A DNA stretch of 64,000 bases from Streptomyces abikoensis (GCF_014648775.1 NZ_BMRT01000003.1:744001-808000); one strand, 5' to 3'; counted from the first letter of the stretch, positions 40,766 through 50,042 are shown. Notes: generated by a model from the sequence alone, not told the origin. A program made the numbers and translations.

Positions 40766-42792
40766 TACCCGCCCAGTTGTCCCGACAAAGCCTCCGCGTC
40801 CGTTGTCGGGGCGTCGCACGTGAAGGCGCGGCATACGTACGCCGCCGGGCGGGCGTCCAGGAGGGTGCGGCCCGCGAGGAGGGGGATCTCCTCCGAGCCC
40901 GGCTCGCCGACCGCGACGACCAGGCCCGGGGCCGTCGACAGCAGCGCGGTGCGGTGCAGCCGCGCCGTCGCCGGGTGGTCCGCCGGGCCCACGACGGCCA
41001 CCTCGCGGGGCCCGTCCAGCAACGCCTCGGCGACCGCCAGGCCCCAGCTGATGAAGCGCGGCGCCTTCGGCCCCAGCGCCGTCACCACGCCGAGCGCCTT
41101 CTCCGCCGCCTCCCGGTGCCGGGCGCTGCCCGTGTACGCGGCGTACGACAGGAGCGCCCCGGCCGCCGCCGTCCAGCCCGACGGCGTGGCGTTGTCGGTG
41201 GGGTCCTGCGGGCGGCGGATCAGCTTCTCGGCGTCGTCGGCGGTGTCGAACAGCGCGCCGTCGGGCGTGGTGAAGCGGTCCAGGACGGTGCCCAGGAGCA
41301 GCCCGGCGAAGTCGATCCACACGCCCTCGCCCGTGACGCCGGCCAGCGCGAGGAAGCCCTCGGCGACGTCCGCGTAGTCCTCCAGGACGCCCGCGTGGGT
41401 GCCGGGGGCGCCGTCCAGCGAGGTGCGGGCGAGCCGCCCGTGCCAGTCCATGTGGACGCGGACGATCAGGTCGGCGGTGTCCGTGGCGGCCTGGATCAGG
41501 TCGGGGCGGTCGAAGTAGGCGCCGGCCTCCGCGAGCGCGGCGATGGCCAGCCCGTTCCAGGCGGCGACGATCTTGTCGTCGCGGCCGGGCCGGGGCCGCC
41601 GGTCGCGGGCGGCCAGCAGCCGCGCCCGGACGGACGCGACCTTCCCCGCCTCCCACAGCCGCTCGGTGTCGGGGAGCTGGAGGACGGACGCGCCCTCCTC
41701 GAACGTGCCCTCCTCGGTGACGCCGAAGTGCTCCGCCGCGAGCGCCGCGTCCTCTTCGCCCAGCACCTCGCGCAACTGCGCGGGCGTCCAGACGTAGTAC
41801 GCGCCCTCGACGTGCCGGCCGCTGCCGTCGTCGCTGTCGGCGTCCAGCGCGGACGCGAAGCCGCCCTCGGCCGTGCGGAGTTCGCGGATCATGAAGTCCG
41901 CCGTCTCCAGGGCCACGCGCCGGGCGAGCTCCGAGCCGGTGGCCCGCCAGAGGTGGGCGTACGCCCGGCAGAGCAGGGCGTTGTCGTAGAGCATCTTCTC
42001 GAAGTGCGGGACCGTCCACGTGGCGTCGACCGCGTAGCGGGCGAAGCCGCCGCCGAGCTGGTCGTAGATCCCGCCCCGGGCCATGGCCTCGCAGGTGGCC
42101 GTGGCCATCTCCAGGGCGGCCTCGGAGCCGGTGCGCACGTGGTGGCGCAGCAGGAACTCCAGCGTCATGGACGGCGGGAACTTGGGGGCGCCGCCGAAGC
42201 CGCCGCGCGTGGCGTCGAAGTCGCGGGTGAGCCCGAGCAGGGCGGCGTGGAGCTCCTCCGGGCCGGGGGGCCGGACGGCGTCCACGGCGAGGGAGCGCTC
42301 GGAGAGGTCGCGGACGATGCGCCGGGCGACCTGGCCCACCTCGTCGCGGCGGTCGCTCCAGGCGGCCCGGACGCCCTCCAGGACCTGCCGGAAGCCGGGC
42401 ATGCCGTGCCGGGGGCCGGGCGGGAAGTAGGTGCCGAAGTAGAAGGGCTCGGCGTCGGGGGTGAGGAAGACGGTCATGGGCCAGCCGCCGTGGCCGGTGG
42501 CGGCCTGGACGGCCTCCATGTAGACCGCGTCGACGTCGGGCCGCTCCTCGCGGTCGACCTTGACGGAGACGAAGTGCTCGTTGAGGTAGGCGGCCGTCGT
42601 TTCGTCCTCGAAGGATTCGTGCGCCATCACATGGCACCAGTGACAGCTCGAATACCCCACGCTCAGGAGCACGGGCACGCCTCGGCGCCGCGCCTCGGCG
42701 AAGGCCTCGGGCGACCAGGGCCACCAGTCGACGGGGTTGTCGGCGTGCTGGAGGAGGTAGGGGGACGTCTCGTGCGCCAGGCGATTGGGCAT
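40765..42792 (-). CDS. DUF255 thioredoxin-domain protein (YyaL family)
   Basis: A 675-residue cytosolic protein. The thioredoxin-like N-terminus has [20 protein letters not shown] (residues about 10-30) and [20 protein letters not shown] with the C-H-W-C redox pair. The rest is an (alpha/alpha)6 barrel with [38 protein letters not shown] and [17 protein letters not shown]. The family is widespread and annotated as unknown or spermatogenesis-associated-like. Catalysis on glycans or nucleotides is speculated. ATG 42792 gives the conserved start [17 protein letters not shown]; an upstream extension is not needed. Confidence 0.88.
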   Translation of the reverse strand: MPNRLAHETSPYLLQHADNPVDWWPWSPEAFAEARRRGVPVLLSVGYSSCHWCHVMAHESFEDETTAAYLNEHFVSVKVDREERPDVDAVYMEAVQAATGHGGWPMTVFLTPDAEPFYFGTYFPPGPRHGMPGFRQVLEGVRAAWSDRRDEVGQVARRIVRDLSERSLAVDAVRPPGPEELHAALLGLTRDFDATRGGFGGAPKFPPSMTLEFLLRHHVRTGSEAALEMATATCEAMARGGIYDQLGGGFARYAVDATWTVPHFEKMLYDNALLCRAYAHLWRATGSELARRVALETADFMIRELRTAEGGFASALDADSDDGSGRHVEGAYYVWTPAQLREVLGEEDAALAAEHFGVTEEGTFEEGASVLQLPDTERLWEAGKVASVRARLLAARDRRPRPGRDDKIVAAWNGLAIAALAEAGAYFDRPDLIQAATDTADLIVRVHMDWHGRLARTSLDGAPGTHAGVLEDYADVAEGFLALAGVTGEGVWIDFAGLLLGTVLDRFTTPDGALFDTADDAEKLIRRPQDPTDNATPSGWTAAAGALLSYAAYTGSARHREAAEKALGVVTALGPKAPRFISWGLAVAEALLDGPREVAVVGPADHPATARLHRTALLSTAPGLVVAVGEPGSEEIPLLAGRTLLDARPAAYVCRAFTCDAPTTDAEALSGQLGG

Positions 42793-42947
42793 GGGCCCAT
42801 CCTCGCGCACGACGGGCTCCGGGGCGGGCTCCGGCGGCGCCGGACGGGCCGCGGGGGCCCGTCCGGTCATGCCGTCGTGTACGCCACCGTCACGATGCCG
42901 CCGTGAACGACGCCGCCGTCACGGACACCGCCGTTACGCCGCCGGCG

Positions 42948-43148
42948 TCAGGCGGTCGTCTTGCCGGCCTCGCCCGACGGGTCGGGCGCCTCCTCGAAGT
43001 CCACCCGCTTCATGTGCTTGTTCATGGACTTCATCAGAAACCACACGGCCCCGCCGATGACGGCGAAGACGATGAAGCCGAGGACTCCGGGGGTGACCTT
43101 GTTCTGGTCGAGATCCGCGGCGGCAAGCGTAAGGGCGCTCATCATCAT
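42948..43148 (-). CDS. Small single-pass membrane protein next to mca
   Basis: A 66-residue protein with one helix (VLGFIVFAVIGGAVWFLMKS) followed by NKHMKRVDFEEAPD and a charged C-terminus. Three consecutive ATG codons (43148, 43145, 43142) are possible starts. It lies 4 bp downstream of mca in the same direction and is likely translated with it. It is conserved in Streptomyces beside mca, with unknown role. Confidence 0.75.
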   Translation of the reverse strand: MMMSALTLAAADLDQNKVTPGVLGFIVFAVIGGAVWFLMKSMNKHMKRVDFEEAPDPSGEAGKTTA

Positions 43149-43152
43149 GGGG

Positions 43153-44040
43153 TCAATTGTTGCGGATGCCCGCGAAGAGGTCGTCCTCGGGGAGGGAAGT
43201 GTCGACGAGGGACTTCGCCAGCTCGTACTCCTCGGTCGGCCAGACCTCGCGCTGGATGTCCATCGGCACCCGGAACCAGCCGCCGTCCGGGTCGATCTGC
43301 GTGGCGTGGGCGATCAGGGCCTTGTCGCGGATCTCGAAGAAGTCGGCGCACGGCACGAACGTGGTCAGGGTGCGCTCGCGGCCCATCTCGTCCCAGCGCT
43401 TGAGCCACTCGCCGTACGGGGACTCCAGGCCGCGCTCGATCAGCGCGTCGTGGAGGGCCTGGGTGCGCTGACGGTTGAAGCCCTGGTTGTAGTAGAGCTT
43501 CTGCGGCTGCCAGGGCTCGCCGGCCTCGGGGTAGCGCTCGGGGTCGCCCGCGGCGTCGAAGGCCACCATCGAGATCTTGTGGGTCATGATGTGGTCGGGG
43601 TGCGGGTAGCCGCCGTTCTCGTCGTACGTGGTGATCACGTGCGGGCGGAACTCGCGGATCAGCTTCACCAGCCGGCCGGCCGCCTCCTCGACGTCCTGCA
43701 GTGCGAAGCAGCCCTCGGGCAGCGGCGGGAGCGGATCGCCCTCGGGGAGACCGGAGTCGACGAAGCCCAGCCACTCCTGCTTGACGCCGAGGATGTCGCG
43801 GGCCTCGGCCATCTCCTTGGCGCGGACCTCGTGGATGTTCTTCTCGATGTACGGGTCGCCCTGGAGCTTGGGGTTGAGGATGGAGCCGCGCTCACCACCC
43901 GTGCAGGTGGCGACCAGCACGTCCACCCCCTCGGACACGTACTTGGCCATCGTGGCCGCGCCCTTGCTCGACTCGTCGTCGGGGTGGGCGTGAACGGCCA
44001 TCATTCGCAGCTGCTCAGTCAACGCTCGGTCCTCAGTCAC
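43153..44040 (-). CDS. mca: Mycothiol S-conjugate amidase
   Basis: A 295-residue zinc amidohydrolase of the LmbE/MshB family. MAVHAHPDDESSKGAATMAK holds the His-Pro-Asp-Asp metal site, and YDENGGYPHPDHIMTHKISM holds the third ligand His and the catalytic Asp/Glu. EWLGFVDSGLPEGDPLPPLP and GGWFRVPMDIQREVWPTEEY are specific to Mca rather than MshB. It cleaves mycothiol S-conjugates to the mercapturic acid for export and recycles GlcN-inositol. The start is GTG 44040 or TTG 44022 (a common start for orthologues). Confidence 0.95.
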   Translation of the reverse strand: MTEDRALTEQLRMMAVHAHPDDESSKGAATMAKYVSEGVDVLVATCTGGERGSILNPKLQGDPYIEKNIHEVRAKEMAEARDILGVKQEWLGFVDSGLPEGDPLPPLPEGCFALQDVEEAAGRLVKLIREFRPHVITTYDENGGYPHPDHIMTHKISMVAFDAAGDPERYPEAGEPWQPQKLYYNQGFNRQRTQALHDALIERGLESPYGEWLKRWDEMGRERTLTTFVPCADFFEIRDKALIAHATQIDPDGGWFRVPMDIQREVWPTEEYELAKSLVDTSLPEDDLFAGIRNN

Positions 44041-44144
44041 TGGTCATGGCCCCTCCCATTGGACATCCGGGGCGCCTCCTATAGTGACCGAAGCGGGACG
44101 CGTTTCATTCCGCGTTCACAAATCGGCGCCCAGGAGGAACGATC

Positions 44145-44555
44145 ATGGCTGCGGAGCGCGATGCCCTGCCCGAGGGCCGCTACGGCCGCTCGGCGGACGA
44201 GCGCGCCGACCGCAAGCTGAAGATCGTCGGGGCGGTGCTCGGCGCGGCGCTGCTCGGCTTCGTCGGCTGGGCCGGTGTGCACTACATCACCTCGTCGGAG
44301 GTGACCGGTCAGCTCATCCGGTCGAAGACCGTCTCCGACACGGCCGTGCAGGCGGTCGTGGAGGTGCGCAAGGAGAAGGACGCCGTCGCGGTGTGCACCC
44401 TGCGCTCGCTGGGGGCGGACGGCGGCGAGGTGGCCCGCAAGGACGTGACCTTCGACCGGCGCGAGGACCACTTCAGCCAGCTGGTGGAGATCCGGACGAC
44501 GGCCCACGCCAGCGCCACGGAGCTGGAGGGCTGCCGGACCGCGTCGCGGGGCTGA
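44145..44555 (+). CDS. DUF4307 membrane protein
   Basis: A 136-residue protein. The N-terminal cytosolic tail (LPEGRYGRSADERADRKLKI) is followed by one helix (IVGAVLGAALLGFVGWAGVHY) and an extracytoplasmic beta domain with ITSSEVTGQLIRSKTVSDTA, VTFDRREDHFSQLVEIRTTA and a terminal GCRTASRG. This is the DUF4307 layout, found beside mca in many actinobacteria. It is divergent from mca. Its role is unknown. Confidence 0.85.
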   Translation: MAAERDALPEGRYGRSADERADRKLKIVGAVLGAALLGFVGWAGVHYITSSEVTGQLIRSKTVSDTAVQAVVEVRKEKDAVAVCTLRSLGADGGEVARKDVTFDRREDHFSQLVEIRTTAHASATELEGCRTASRG

Positions 44556-44774
44556 CACCGCCGGGCGTACCGCCGAGTGTTACCCGGAGATACCGCGCTG
44601 ACCTGCGTTAACAGGATTCTTGCGCGTTTTCTCCCGCTTACTCCTTCCCCCCTTCGGGACGTAATTGTTAGGCTCGTGGTTTCGCCCCGCTTTGAAGGTG
44701 CACCCTTCTGAGTAGGGCGTTCATTTGTATCGAGATGCATCCCCAGCATTCCCCAGTACCGACGAGGAGCACCT

Positions 44775-45272
44775 GTGACCCAGACCAGCGACAACGTCAC
44801 CTGGCTGACTCAGGAGGCGTACAACCAGCTCAAGGCCGAGCTGGAGTACCTGTCTGGTCCCGCTCGCACCGAGATCGCCGCGAAGATCGCGGCGGCCCGC
44901 GAGGAAGGTGACCTGCGAGAGAACGGCGGGTACCACGCGGCCAAGGAGGAGCAGGGCAAGCAGGAGCTCCGCGTCCGGCAGCTGACGCAGCTCCTCGAGT
45001 CCGCCAAGGTCGGCGAGGCCCCCGCCACGGACGGCGTGGTGGCCCCCGGCATGGTCGTCACCATCGCCTTCGACGGCGACCCGGACGACACCCTGGACTT
45101 CCTGCTGGCCTCCCGCGAGTACGCCAGCTCGGACATCGAGACGTACTCCCCGCAGTCCCCGCTCGGCAGCGGCGTCAACGGCAAGAAGATCGGCGAGGAC
45201 GCCCAGTACGAGCTGCCGAACGGCAAGAAGGCCATGGTCCGCATCCTGGAGGCCAAGCCCTACAGCGGCTGA
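44775..45272 (+). CDS. greA: Transcription elongation factor GreA
   Basis: A 165-residue protein. The N-terminal coiled coil (about residues 10-80) holds WLTQEAYNQLKAELEYLSGP and EEGDLRENGGYHAAKEEQGK, with the acidic tip D/E residues that enter the RNA polymerase secondary channel. The C-terminal FKBP-like domain includes SPQSPLGSGVNGKKIGEDAQ. It rescues backtracked polymerase by stimulating transcript cleavage. GTG 44775 follows GAGGAG by 7 bases. The 219-bp upstream gap contains AATTGTTAGGCT, a possible -10 region. Confidence 0.95.
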   Translation: MTQTSDNVTWLTQEAYNQLKAELEYLSGPARTEIAAKIAAAREEGDLRENGGYHAAKEEQGKQELRVRQLTQLLESAKVGEAPATDGVVAPGMVVTIAFDGDPDDTLDFLLASREYASSDIETYSPQSPLGSGVNGKKIGEDAQYELPNGKKAMVRILEAKPYSG

Positions 45273-45289
45273 GCGCCCCCGGAGCGACG

Positions 45290-45331
45290 CGCCGGAGCTC
45301 CGGACCCGTGCACGGGTCCGGAGCTCCGGCG
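45290..45331. terminator. Perfect 42-bp palindrome, bidirectional terminator
   Basis: Two 21-base arms with no spacer, centred at 45310/45311 (central GTGCAC); every base pairs. It lies between the convergent greA and ABC-permease stops (17 and 14 bp away). No U-tract follows, which is usual for Streptomyces terminators. Confidence 0.85.
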
Positions 45332-45345
45332 TATCCGCACCGCGT

Positions 45346-46209
45346 TCACGCCGTCGCCGAGCGGTACTTGCGCACCGACAGCGCCCGGAAGACCGCGATG
45401 ATCAGCAGGGACCAGAGCACCGACGCCCACACCGGGTGCTGCATCGGCCACGCGGCCGGTACCGGATAGCCCTGCGGCACGTTGCCGAACAGCTCCCGGG
45501 CGGCCTGCACGGTGGCGCTGAAGGGGTTCCACTCCGCGATGGTGCGCAGCACGGTGGGCATATTGCCCGAGGGCACGAAGGCGTTGGAGATGAAGGTGAG
45601 CGGGAAGAGCCAGATCAGCCCGCCCGAGGTGGCCGCCTCCGGGGTCCGGACGGACAGCCCGATGAGCGCGCCGATCCAGGAGAACGCGTAGCCCAGCAGG
45701 AGCAGCAGGGCGAAGCCGCCGAGCGCCTTGAGGACGCCCTCGTGGATCCGCCAGCCGACGATGACCGCCACGATCGCCAGGACGACGAGGGTGAGGGCCG
45801 TCTGCACCAGGTCGGCGAGGGTGCGGCCGGTGAGCACCGCGCCCCGGGCCATGGGCAGGGAGCGGAAGCGGTCGATGAGGCCCTTGTGCATGTCGTCGGC
45901 GATGCCCGCGCCCGCGCCGGCCGTGGCGAAGGTGACGGTCTGGGCGAAGATGCCCGCCATGAGGAACTCGCGGTAGGTGCCGGGGTCGGTGCTGCCGCCC
46001 ACGGCGATCGAGCCGCCGAAGACATAGCTGAACAGCACCACGAACATGATCGGCTGGACGAGGCCGAAGACGACGACCTCGGGGATCCGGATCATGCGGA
46101 TCAGGTTCCGCTGGGCGACGACCAGGGAGTCGCGGACGGACTGGACGGCCGCCCCGCCGCGTGCCGCGGGCACGGGCCGCCGGGACAGGGTGGTGCCGGT
46201 CACGGTCAT
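45346..46209 (-). CDS. ABC-2-type transporter permease (DrrB-like)
   Basis: A 287-residue inner-membrane permease. About six hydrophobic segments are visible: VVVFGLVQPIMFVVLFSYVF, ALTLVVLAIVAVIVGW, LLLLLGYAFSWIGALIGLSV and LWSLLIIAVFRAL. RFRSLPMARGAVLTGRTLAD and EWNPFSATVQAARELFG are hallmark blocks of DrrB-type daunorubicin-resistance permeases. It pairs with the ATPase gene upstream, overlapping it by 4 bases. It exports an unknown hydrophobic compound or lipid. Confidence 0.9.
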   Translation of the reverse strand: MTVTGTTLSRRPVPAARGGAAVQSVRDSLVVAQRNLIRMIRIPEVVVFGLVQPIMFVVLFSYVFGGSIAVGGSTDPGTYREFLMAGIFAQTVTFATAGAGAGIADDMHKGLIDRFRSLPMARGAVLTGRTLADLVQTALTLVVLAIVAVIVGWRIHEGVLKALGGFALLLLLGYAFSWIGALIGLSVRTPEAATSGGLIWLFPLTFISNAFVPSGNMPTVLRTIAEWNPFSATVQAARELFGNVPQGYPVPAAWPMQHPVWASVLWSLLIIAVFRALSVRKYRSATA

Positions 46210-47234
46210 GGCCCCGCCACCTCCTTCGGCTCGACAGAACGCTCGACGGAATCGTCCGGACCGGAGGCGGATCCGCCCGGGCCGGGTTCGTCGCTCGCGG
46301 CCGCGTGCCCGGTGAGCGAGATGAAGACGTCGTCGAGGGTCGGGCGGCGCAGGGCGATGTCGTCGATCTCGATGCCGCGCCCGTCCAGCTCCCGGATGAC
46401 CTCGGCGAGCAGCTTGGCGCCGCCGGAGACGGGGACGATGACCTTGCGGGTGTGCTCCTCGACGGTGGGCTCGCCCTTGCCGAAGGCGCGGATGACGCCG
46501 AGGGCGGGGGCGATGTGCTCGCGCTCGTGGACGACCAGTTCGACGCGCTCCCCGCCCGTGCGCGCCTTGAGCTGGTCGGAGGTGCCGCGGGCGATGACCC
46601 TGCCGTGGTCGATCACGCAGATGTCGTGGGCGAGGTGGTCGGCCTCCTCCAGGTACTGCGTGGTGAGCAGCAGGGTCGTCCCGCCGGCGACGAGCTCCTG
46701 GATGACCTCCCAGAGCGCCTGGCGGTTGCGGGGGTCCAGGCCGGTGGTGGGCTCGTCCATGAACATCACGGGCGGGCTGACGACCAGGGCGGCGGCGAGG
46801 TCGAGGCGGCGGCGCATGCCGCCGGAGTAGGTCTTGGCGGGCCGGTCGGCGGCCTCGGCGAGGTTGAAGCGCTCCAGCAGCTCGCCGGCGCGGGCCTTGG
46901 CGTCGCGCCCGCTGAGCTGGTAGAGCCGGCCGACCATCCGGAGGTTCTCACGGCCCGTCAGGTATTCGTCGACGGCGGCGAATTGGCCGGACAGGCCGAT
47001 GGCGTGCCGGACGTCGTTGGGTTTCCTCAGTACGTCGATGCCCGCCACCACGGCTTTACCGCGGTCGGGTTTGATCAGGGTGGTGAGCACGCGCACGGCG
47101 GTGGTCTTGCCGGCGCCATTGGGGCCGAGCAGTCCTAGAACGGACCCTTCCGGAACGTCGAGATCGACGCCGTTCAGAGCCGTGACGTCGCCGAAGGTCT
47201 TGACCAGGCCTTCGGCGTAAATAGCGCCTGGCAT
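46206..47234 (-). CDS. ABC transporter ATPase (DrrA-like)
   Basis: A 342-residue ABC ATPase. Walker A LLGPNGAGKTTAVRVLTTL (about residues 35-53), signature YSGGMRRRLDLAAALVV and Walker B VMFMDEPTTGLDPRNRQALW are complete. The C-terminal extension (VVHEREHIAPALGVIRAFGK, then IDDIALRRPTLDDVFISLTG) is the DrrA C-terminal regulatory domain. It energises the DrrB-like permease. Both genes form a two-gene operon with an AT-rich tract upstream (AATAGTTGATTTTACG) that may be its promoter. Confidence 0.92.
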   Translation of the reverse strand: MPGAIYAEGLVKTFGDVTALNGVDLDVPEGSVLGLLGPNGAGKTTAVRVLTTLIKPDRGKAVVAGIDVLRKPNDVRHAIGLSGQFAAVDEYLTGRENLRMVGRLYQLSGRDAKARAGELLERFNLAEAADRPAKTYSGGMRRRLDLAAALVVSPPVMFMDEPTTGLDPRNRQALWEVIQELVAGGTTLLLTTQYLEEADHLAHDICVIDHGRVIARGTSDQLKARTGGERVELVVHEREHIAPALGVIRAFGKGEPTVEEHTRKVIVPVSGGAKLLAEVIRELDGRGIEIDDIALRRPTLDDVFISLTGHAAASDEPGPGGSASGPDDSVERSVEPKEVAGP

Positions 47235-47372
47235 GGATGTTCTCCCCGTTTGGGTGACGTAATAGTTGATTTTACGTTCATCGGTGGCGATCCGCCCTCT
47301 GAATGAATGCCACCGGATAATGGGTGGCCCTTACTTCCGGATATCGGGGGCGGCCCGGATATCCGGGGACGG

Positions 47373-48590
47373 TCAGAGGGACAGCGGATAACCGGCGGCG
47401 CGCAGGGCCTCGCGCACCTCCGCGCGGTGCTCCGGGCCCGCCGTCTCCAGGTGGAGCTCGACCTCGGCCTCCGTCAGTCCCAGGCGGGGGTCGGTGCGTT
47501 CGTGGACGACGTCGACGACGTTGGCGTTCGCGACGGAGAGCACTTCCAGCAGCGCGGCGAGCGCCCCGGGGCGGTCCGGCAGCGGCAGCCGCAGCGACAG
47601 GTAGCGGCCCTCGGCGGCCATACCGTGGCGCAGGACCCGCTGCAACAGCAGCGGATCGACGTTGCCGCCCGACAGCACGGCCACCACCGGGCCCCGGTCC
47701 CGGAACGAGCCGGGGTCCGCCAGCAGCGCCGCCACCGGGCTCGCGCCCGCCGGCTCGACGACGAGCTTGGCCCGCTCCAGACAGAGCAGCAGGGCGGCGG
47801 CGATCCCGTCCTCGGAGACGGTGCGCACCTCGTCGACCAGCCGCGCGACGATCCGGAACGGCACCTCGCCGGGGCGGGCGACGTTGATGCCGTCCGCCAT
47901 CGTCACGGCGTCCGCCACCGCCACCGGGTGGCCGGCGGCCAGCGACGGCGGGTACGCGGCGGCGCCCGCCGCCTGGACGCCCACGATCCGCACGTCCGGC
48001 CGCAGCGCCTTGACCGCCACCGCGATCCCGGCGATCAGCCCGCCCCCGCCGACCGCCACGACGACGGTGCGCACCTCGGGGCACTGCTGGAGGATCTCCA
48101 GCCCGACCGTGCCCTGGCCGGCCACGATGTCCGGGTGGTCGTAGGGGTGGACGAGCACCGCGCCCGTCCGCTCCGCCCACGCGCGGGCCGCGCCCAGCGC
48201 CTCGTCCAGGCCCTGGCCACAGGCGCGCACCTCGGCGCCGTACTCGCGGGTGGCGGCCATCTTCGGCAGCGGGGCGCCCTCCGGCATGAACACCGTCGAC
48301 CGCACCCCCAGCAGGGAGGCGGCCAGCGCGACGCCCTGCGCGTGGTTGCCGGCGCTGGCGGCGACGACGCCCGCCGCGCGCTCGGGGGGCGTCAGGGCGG
48401 CGATCCGCGCATAGGCGCCGCGGATCTTGAACGAGCCGGTGCGCTGGAGGTTCTCGCACTTGAGGCGGACGGGCGCGCCGACGAGCCCGGACAGGTGGCG
48501 GCTGCTCTGCAGGGCGGTGACCCGGGCGATCCCCGACAGCGTCTCCCGCGCCCGGCGCACATCGTCGAGGGTCACCGGACGTGCGGCCAT
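47373..48590 (-). CDS. ilvA: Threonine ammonia-lyase (with ACT-like C-terminus)
   Basis: A 405-residue fold-type II PLP enzyme turning L-threonine into 2-oxobutyrate and ammonia. ENLQRTGSFKIRGAYARIAA contains the PLP Lys in SFKIRGA. ASAGNHAQGVALAASLLGVR binds phosphate. VVVAVGGGGLIAGIAVAVKA is the tetraglycine loop. The C-terminal about 75 residues (LSLRLPLPDRPGALAALLEV, then VELHLETAGPEHRAEVREAL) are an ACT-type domain, suggesting allosteric control. ATG 48590 is the family start. Divergent from a MarR regulator. Confidence 0.92.
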   Translation of the reverse strand: MAARPVTLDDVRRARETLSGIARVTALQSSRHLSGLVGAPVRLKCENLQRTGSFKIRGAYARIAALTPPERAAGVVAASAGNHAQGVALAASLLGVRSTVFMPEGAPLPKMAATREYGAEVRACGQGLDEALGAARAWAERTGAVLVHPYDHPDIVAGQGTVGLEILQQCPEVRTVVVAVGGGGLIAGIAVAVKALRPDVRIVGVQAAGAAAYPPSLAAGHPVAVADAVTMADGINVARPGEVPFRIVARLVDEVRTVSEDGIAAALLLCLERAKLVVEPAGASPVAALLADPGSFRDRGPVVAVLSGGNVDPLLLQRVLRHGMAAEGRYLSLRLPLPDRPGALAALLEVLSVANANVVDVVHERTDPRLGLTEAEVELHLETAGPEHRAEVREALRAAGYPLSL

Positions 48591-48806
48591 GTCCTCAGTA
48601 TCGCGCCGTGGCGAAGGCCCCGGCCGGGGCGGATAAATGGGGCATACAGCAAGGACGTAAGGGGCGATCCGGGCGGCGCATACATACATACCGACCGGTT
48701 TGCGGAGCACTGGTACAACAGCGTGCGGGGACGCGTACTCTGTCCCCCATTCTCAGCGATTCCAGCTCCGCATCCCCTGCCCGCCGTACGAAGTGAGCCC
48801 CAGGCC

Positions 48807-49310
48807 ATGCCCACCTCTCAGGACATGACGACCGACCTCGCCCCCGGTGTCCTCGACGCCCTCCAGCACCAGGTGGCCGTCTTCGCCCGCCGCGCCGAGC
48901 AGACCCGGCTCGGGGGCGTAGGCCGGGTCCACAACTCCATGGACCGCGCCGCCTACCTCCTGCTCAACCGCCTCGACCAGGAAGGCCCCATGGGCGTCAA
49001 GGCGCTCGCCGCGGGCATGGGCATCGACTCCTCGACCGTCACCCGCCAGGTGGCGCCGCTCGTCGACACCGGTCTGGTCAAGCGCACCTCGCACCCCGAG
49101 GACGGCCGCGCCGTCGTCCTTCAGCTCTCCCCGCGCGGCAAGGCCCGCCTGGAGGAGGTCCGCGCCTCCCGGCGCGAGCTGATGGCGCTGTGCACCCAGG
49201 GGTGGTCCGAGGACGAGCGGGACGTCTTCTGCACCCTGCTCACCCGCTTCAACTCGGCCCTGTCCGACATCCACTTCACCCAGCCCCAGCAGGTTCCGCC
49301 GGCCTCTTGA
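48807..49310 (+). CDS. MarR-family transcriptional regulator
   Basis: A 167-residue winged-helix regulator. HNSMDRAAYLLLNRLDQEGP leads into KALAAGMGIDSSTVTRQVAP (recognition helix) and LVKRTSHPEDGRAVVLQLSP, the beta wing with conserved D-x-R. Dimerisation helices at both ends. ATG 48807 follows AGGCC. The 216-bp gap before it has the AT-containing stretch ATACATACATACCGACCGGT, which could hold its operator and promoter. The ligand is unknown. Confidence 0.88.
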   Translation: MPTSQDMTTDLAPGVLDALQHQVAVFARRAEQTRLGGVGRVHNSMDRAAYLLLNRLDQEGPMGVKALAAGMGIDSSTVTRQVAPLVDTGLVKRTSHPEDGRAVVLQLSPRGKARLEEVRASRRELMALCTQGWSEDERDVFCTLLTRFNSALSDIHFTQPQQVPPAS

Positions 49311-49327
49311 CCGGATCGCGCGGCTGT

Positions 49328-49369
49328 CCTCTTCTGGAGGGGTGCGAGCCTCTTCTGGAGGGGTGCGAG
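49328..49369 (+). repeat. Perfect 21-bp tandem duplication carrying RBS and start codon
   Basis: CCTCTTCTGGAGGGGTGCGAG occurs twice without spacer (49328-49348 and 49349-49369). Each copy has GGAGGGG-TG, so two in-frame GTG starts (49342 and 49363) with identical context exist for the next gene. Confidence 0.9.
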
Positions 49370-49791
49370 AGCGGCGGGACGCCCGGGAGCGCCGCCGCGC
49401 CCGGGAGTTCGAAGCGTTCGCCGGCGGCGCGGGCGGCAGGCTGCTGCGCACCGCGCTGCTGCTGACCGGCGACCGGGAGGCCGCCGAACGACTGCTGACC
49501 CGCGCCCTCGCCCGCACGTACGCCGCCTGGGACGGCCTCGGCGGCGAGGATCCGTACGAGCGCACCCGCCAGGAGCTCGTGGCGCGTTACGCCCGCTCCC
49601 GCTCGGCGAGGTGTCACCGCCAGGGGGACGGGGACGGGCCGTTGGCCCGGCTCACGTCGCGGGAGCGGCTGGTGGTCGTGCTGCGGCTGTACGAGGGGGT
49701 CGCCGAGGAACAGACGGCGGCGGCGCTCGGGGTATCCGTGGAGCGCGTGCGCGCGCTGTGCGCGCGGGCCGTCCTCACGGTGGCCGCGTGA
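49342..49791 (+). CDS. Sigma-factor-like protein (ECF/SigE-type, short)
   Basis: A 149-residue protein. LLRTALLLTGDREAAERLLT resembles sigma region 2 of the SigE/ECF family, YAAWDGLGGEDPYERTRQEL its end, and LTSRERLVVVLRLYEGVAEE with QTAAALGVSVERVRALCARA is a region 4 HTH. It is short of the typical 165-190 residues, and the start is ambiguous because of the 21-bp duplication. The gene is coupled (GTGA) to a small membrane protein that could be its anti-sigma partner. A Streptomyces sigma-like/anti-sigma module is the likely reading. Confidence 0.72.
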   Translation: MRASSGGVRERRDARERRRAREFEAFAGGAGGRLLRTALLLTGDREAAERLLTRALARTYAAWDGLGGEDPYERTRQELVARYARSRSARCHRQGDGDGPLARLTSRERLVVVLRLYEGVAEEQTAAALGVSVERVRALCARAVLTVAA

Positions 49792-50042
49792 GCGGCCAGG
49801 ACCGCCGGGAGGCGGAGGTCCGGCGGCTGCTGGACGGGCCGCGTCCGGCGGTGCCGGCGGAGGTGGTGGCACGGGCGGCCGCGCGGGGCGCGCGCATGGT
49901 GCGCAGGCGACGGGTGGTTCGGGCCGTGGCCTGGGCAGCGCTTTTCCTCGCCGTGGTGGCGTTCGGGGTGTGGGCGGCGATGGCGGAACCGTGGCATCCG
50001 CCGGCGTCGGGGACGGCGCCACCGCTGTGGGGCGGGGACTGA
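49788..50042 (+). CDS. Small membrane protein, possible anti-sigma partner
   Basis: An 84-residue protein. GTG 49788 overlaps the TGA of the sigma-like gene. A basic N-terminal half (RREAEVRRLLDGPRPAVPAE, then RGARMVRRRRVVRAVAWAAL) leads into one helix (AVAWAALFLAVVAFGVWAAM) and a short outer tail. The layout fits a single-pass anti-sigma-like protein, but no ZAS or other motif is present. Confidence 0.65.
   Translation: MSGQDRREAEVRRLLDGPRPAVPAEVVARAAARGARMVRRRRVVRAVAWAALFLAVVAFGVWAAMAEPWHPPASGTAPPLWGGD

Noticed and set aside
40030..42906. Very long open frame on the plus strand (958 codons) spanning the TetR gene and the DUF255 gene
   Set aside because: It runs out of frame through a TetR gene and antisense through DUF255. 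The translated residues are Arg/Gly/Ala-rich without motifs.
45346..47234. Antibiotic resistance exporter of a local biosynthetic cluster
   Set aside because: DrrAB-like pairs are common housekeeping exporters in Streptomyces, and the neighbours are greA and ilvA.
48681..48700. ACAT tetranucleotide run as a regulatory microsatellite before the MarR gene
   Set aside because: Only three units, too few to call a repeat; it is noted only as a possible promoter/operator region.
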